From Patescibacteria group bacterium (GTDB lineage Bacteria > Patescibacteriota > Minisyncoccia > Phycocordibacterales > PALSA-1337): a stretch of DNA of 6,331 bases. The position numbers and the translations under genes are program-made. The stretch is from contig SCTV01000038.1 in assembly GCA_004298345.1 (NCBI GenBank), positions 1 through 6,331 of the forward strand, given 5' to 3'. The notes below the pieces were generated by a model. The model did no database searches and was not told where the DNA came from. It saw only the letters and a list, made by a program, of their open reading frames with translations. The stretch's first letter is position 1, and each line of letters starts with the position of its first letter. Below are positions 5,171-6,331 of this stretch, in pieces.

Positions 5171-5214
5171 AAAGAAGACTCCCCGTGGCGAGTACGCCAC
5201 GGGGAGTCTTCTTT
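5171..5214 (+). terminator. Long hairpin terminator after the NYN gene
   Basis: A perfect 20-bp stem (5171-5190 with 5195-5214) has the loop AGTA and a core (ccccgtggcg-AGTA-cgccacgggg) closely related to the hairpins at 1076-1103 and 2649-2676. Its right arm ends in a T-rich stretch (tcttcttt), continuing as AATTTC. It separates the NYN gene from the next promoter. Confidence 0.8.
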
Positions 5215-5234
5215 AATTTCTTCCCAAAATATTG

Positions 5235-5240
5235 TATACT
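5235..5240 (+). promoter_or_regulatory. Likely -10 element for the one-TM protein gene
   Basis: TATACT lies 20 bases past the terminator hairpin. The -35 position (about 5212-5217, TTTAAT) matches consensus poorly. It would give a leader of about 70 bases before the ATG at 5319. Confidence 0.45.
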
Positions 5241-5318
5241 TTAATCAACTACTTCTCGTCACAAAACTCGTTGAAGACGTATCTTTTGAAAGAGTTTCAT
5301 GGCGAGAGTTGATCATCA

Positions 5319-6272
5319 ATGGACACAACCCTCACTCCACTTGCCGGGAACACAGGACCATCAGCCCCTACTCCAAACCCACAAACAACGGGTAGCATCA
5401 AACACATCCGCACCTTCGAAAGCGACGCCAATGAAGCACTTCAGTCCCAAAATGCCTCTCTGATTAAAATTGCCGTCGCAGAAAACGACCGACGCCAAGA
5501 AACACCTGTGGTTTCAGAAGTGGAAAGGGGAGGTATTGGAAAAAAAATTGCTATCACACTGGTAAGTATTGCATTTATCGCCGGTGGTGTGGGAGCAATC
5601 TACTACATTTACACCCATTCACAAAAAGCTCCTACGCCGACTACCTCCCAAACACTCTCGAGCATTATTCCGTATCAAAAAGCCAAGGAAATAAATTCGA
5701 CCGGACTCACCAAAGAAGCGCTAGTTGAAAAACTCAATCAAGAAATAAAAACCTCAACCGTCGCAATCGGTTCTATTGAATATTTCTATATCACCACGAC
5801 TGGAAATACTGGCAAACAAATGCTTTCGACCGAAGGACTATTTTCAACCCTGGGTCTCACCGCGCCGAATGAATTTGTCAGATCACTTGATCCACAATAC
5901 ATGTTTGGCGTACTAGGACAGACCGTCAACAGCCCTTTTCTGATTTTAAAAAGCACTCTTTACCAAAGTGGATTTGCCGGCATGCTCAATTGGGAAAAAA
6001 CCATCGCCGACGACCTCCAGGGACTCCTTACCGACGATGCAGGCGCTGAAAATACAGCTCCATCGCGCACCAGCGACGACCTGCTTCAAACAGAATTAAA
6101 ATTTAGCGACATTATTATTCAAAACAGAGACGTGCGGGTACTCAAAGATCGCTATGGCATTACTCGTATCGCCTATAGTTTTGTCGACAACAACACCATT
6201 GTGATTGCTCCAAATGAAAAAACTCTTTCGGGAATTATAGAGGCAGTGACCAAGAGGAAATTTACCCGCTAG
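5319..6272 (+). CDS. Single-TM membrane protein with cytoplasmic N-terminal region, function unknown
   Basis: The 317-aa product has a Pro/Thr-rich start, then the segment IRTFESDANEALQSQNASLI (30-49) and IAVAENDRR, which I recognise as recurrent in Parcubacteria membrane proteins. One TM helix lies at about 76-98 (KIAITLVSIAFIAGGVGAIYYI), with a linker rich in Pro/Thr after it. The 215-residue outer domain is predicted alpha/beta with no catalytic motif that I recognise. A Gly-Lys-Lys before the helix and an acidic, polar outside suggest N-in/C-out topology. The start is fixed by an in-frame TGA at 5310-5312. A weak GAGAG at 5304-5308 is the only Shine-Dalgarno-like element. The gene ends in tandem TAG TAG. 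Secretion, pilus or envelope assembly are possible roles but unsupported. Confidence 0.8.
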   Translation: MDTTLTPLAGNTGPSAPTPNPQTTGSIKHIRTFESDANEALQSQNASLIKIAVAENDRRQETPVVSEVERGGIGKKIAITLVSIAFIAGGVGAIYYIYTHSQKAPTPTTSQTLSSIIPYQKAKEINSTGLTKEALVEKLNQEIKTSTVAIGSIEYFYITTTGNTGKQMLSTEGLFSTLGLTAPNEFVRSLDPQYMFGVLGQTVNSPFLILKSTLYQSGFAGMLNWEKTIADDLQGLLTDDAGAENTAPSRTSDDLLQTELKFSDIIIQNRDVRVLKDRYGITRIAYSFVDNNTIVIAPNEKTLSGIIEAVTKRKFTR

Positions 6273-6301
6273 TAGACTTTTGGTGTCAGCTCTGCTACCA
6301 T
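6273..6301 (+). promoter_or_regulatory. Putative extended -10 promoter for the gene starting at 6308
   Basis: TAGACT (6273-6278), a 17-bp spacer ending in TGC, and TACCAT (6296-6301) lie six bases before the ATG at 6308. This is the same close spacing seen for xth, xerD and rpsO, and again suggests a leaderless start. It begins on the base after the upstream TAG. Confidence 0.5.
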
Positions 6302-6307
6302 TACCCC

Positions 6308-6331
6308 ATGGCTATCGACACTAAAAAATTC
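6308..6331 (+). CDS. Start of a gene cut by the window end
   Basis: An ATG opens a frame reading Met-Ala-Ile-Asp-Thr-Lys-Lys-Phe to the last base. Only eight codons are visible, so no product can be named. The call rests on the well-placed upstream promoter-like sequence and the completed gene just before it. Confidence 0.45.

Noticed and set aside
4805..5200. Minus-strand ORF of 131 aa across the NYN 3' end and palindrome cluster
   Set aside because: Antisense shadow of the NYN tail extended through palindromes. It has no promoter or recognisable protein features.
5299..5463. ATG at 5299 opening a 54-codon frame overlapping the one-TM gene
   Set aside because: Out of frame with the real gene, with Pro/Gln/His-rich shadow composition and no independent support, though it could in principle act as an upstream ORF.
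1..6331. tRNA, rRNA, CRISPR array, insertion sequence or dif site
   Set aside because: No T-arm/anticodon arrangement, no regularly spaced long repeats, no transposase, and no 28-bp dif-like palindrome near xerD could be seen.

Overview
The window looks like a chromosomal segment from a small-genome bacterium, most likely a Patescibacteria/CPR member of the Parcubacteria (Paceibacteria) type. This is inferred from gene style and not from a marker-gene placement. The genes are short and mostly single-gene units. There is a LabA-type NYN protein with a disordered Arg/Glu-rich tail, and a one-TM protein with the N-terminal 'IRTFESDANEAL' region that I associate with Parcubacteria hypotheticals. 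Hardly any start codon has a Shine-Dalgarno sequence. Base composition is AT-leaning apart from one clearly GC-rich gene.

Layout: 1-1059 (+) is a 5'-truncated periplasmic-type amino-acid/ligand binding protein. It ends at a perfect bidirectional hairpin (1071-1108) facing the convergent AP endonuclease gene xth (1125-1922, -). Next comes an unrecognised GC-rich gene (2078-2539, -) behind the strongest promoter in the window, then a XerC/D tyrosine recombinase (2744-3661, -). A 294-base divergent spacer (3662-3955) holds the xerD promoter, a nine-C run, a hairpin-rich block and the rpsO promoter. rpsO (3956-4225, +) ends in a clean terminator. The NYN-domain gene (4407-5036, +) is followed by about 180 bases of near-continuous palindromes, then a one-TM protein gene (5319-6272, +) and the first codons of another gene (6308 onward).

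The genes do not form an obvious pathway. They are mostly housekeeping functions: DNA repair (Xth), chromosome resolution (Xer), translation (S15), likely RNA metabolism (NYN) and envelope proteins. The most interesting signal is in the spacers. (1) Seven hairpins with unrelated stems share the 4-base loop AGTA/TACT, and at the ends of the SBP, xerD and NYN genes the loop reads AGTA in the sense of the gene just ended. (2) Five-unit heptamer arrays (TAGACAT-like) overlap or begin at the stop codons of both xth and xerD and lead into the same GC hairpin; an ideal array puts TAG in all three frames. (3) A repeat with conserved inverted arms occurs upstream of xth and downstream of the NYN gene, with a different centre in each copy. 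(4) Extended -10 promoters lie only 6-9 bases before ATG for xth, xerD, rpsO and the last gene, implying leaderless mRNAs. (5) Six of seven stop codons are TAG.
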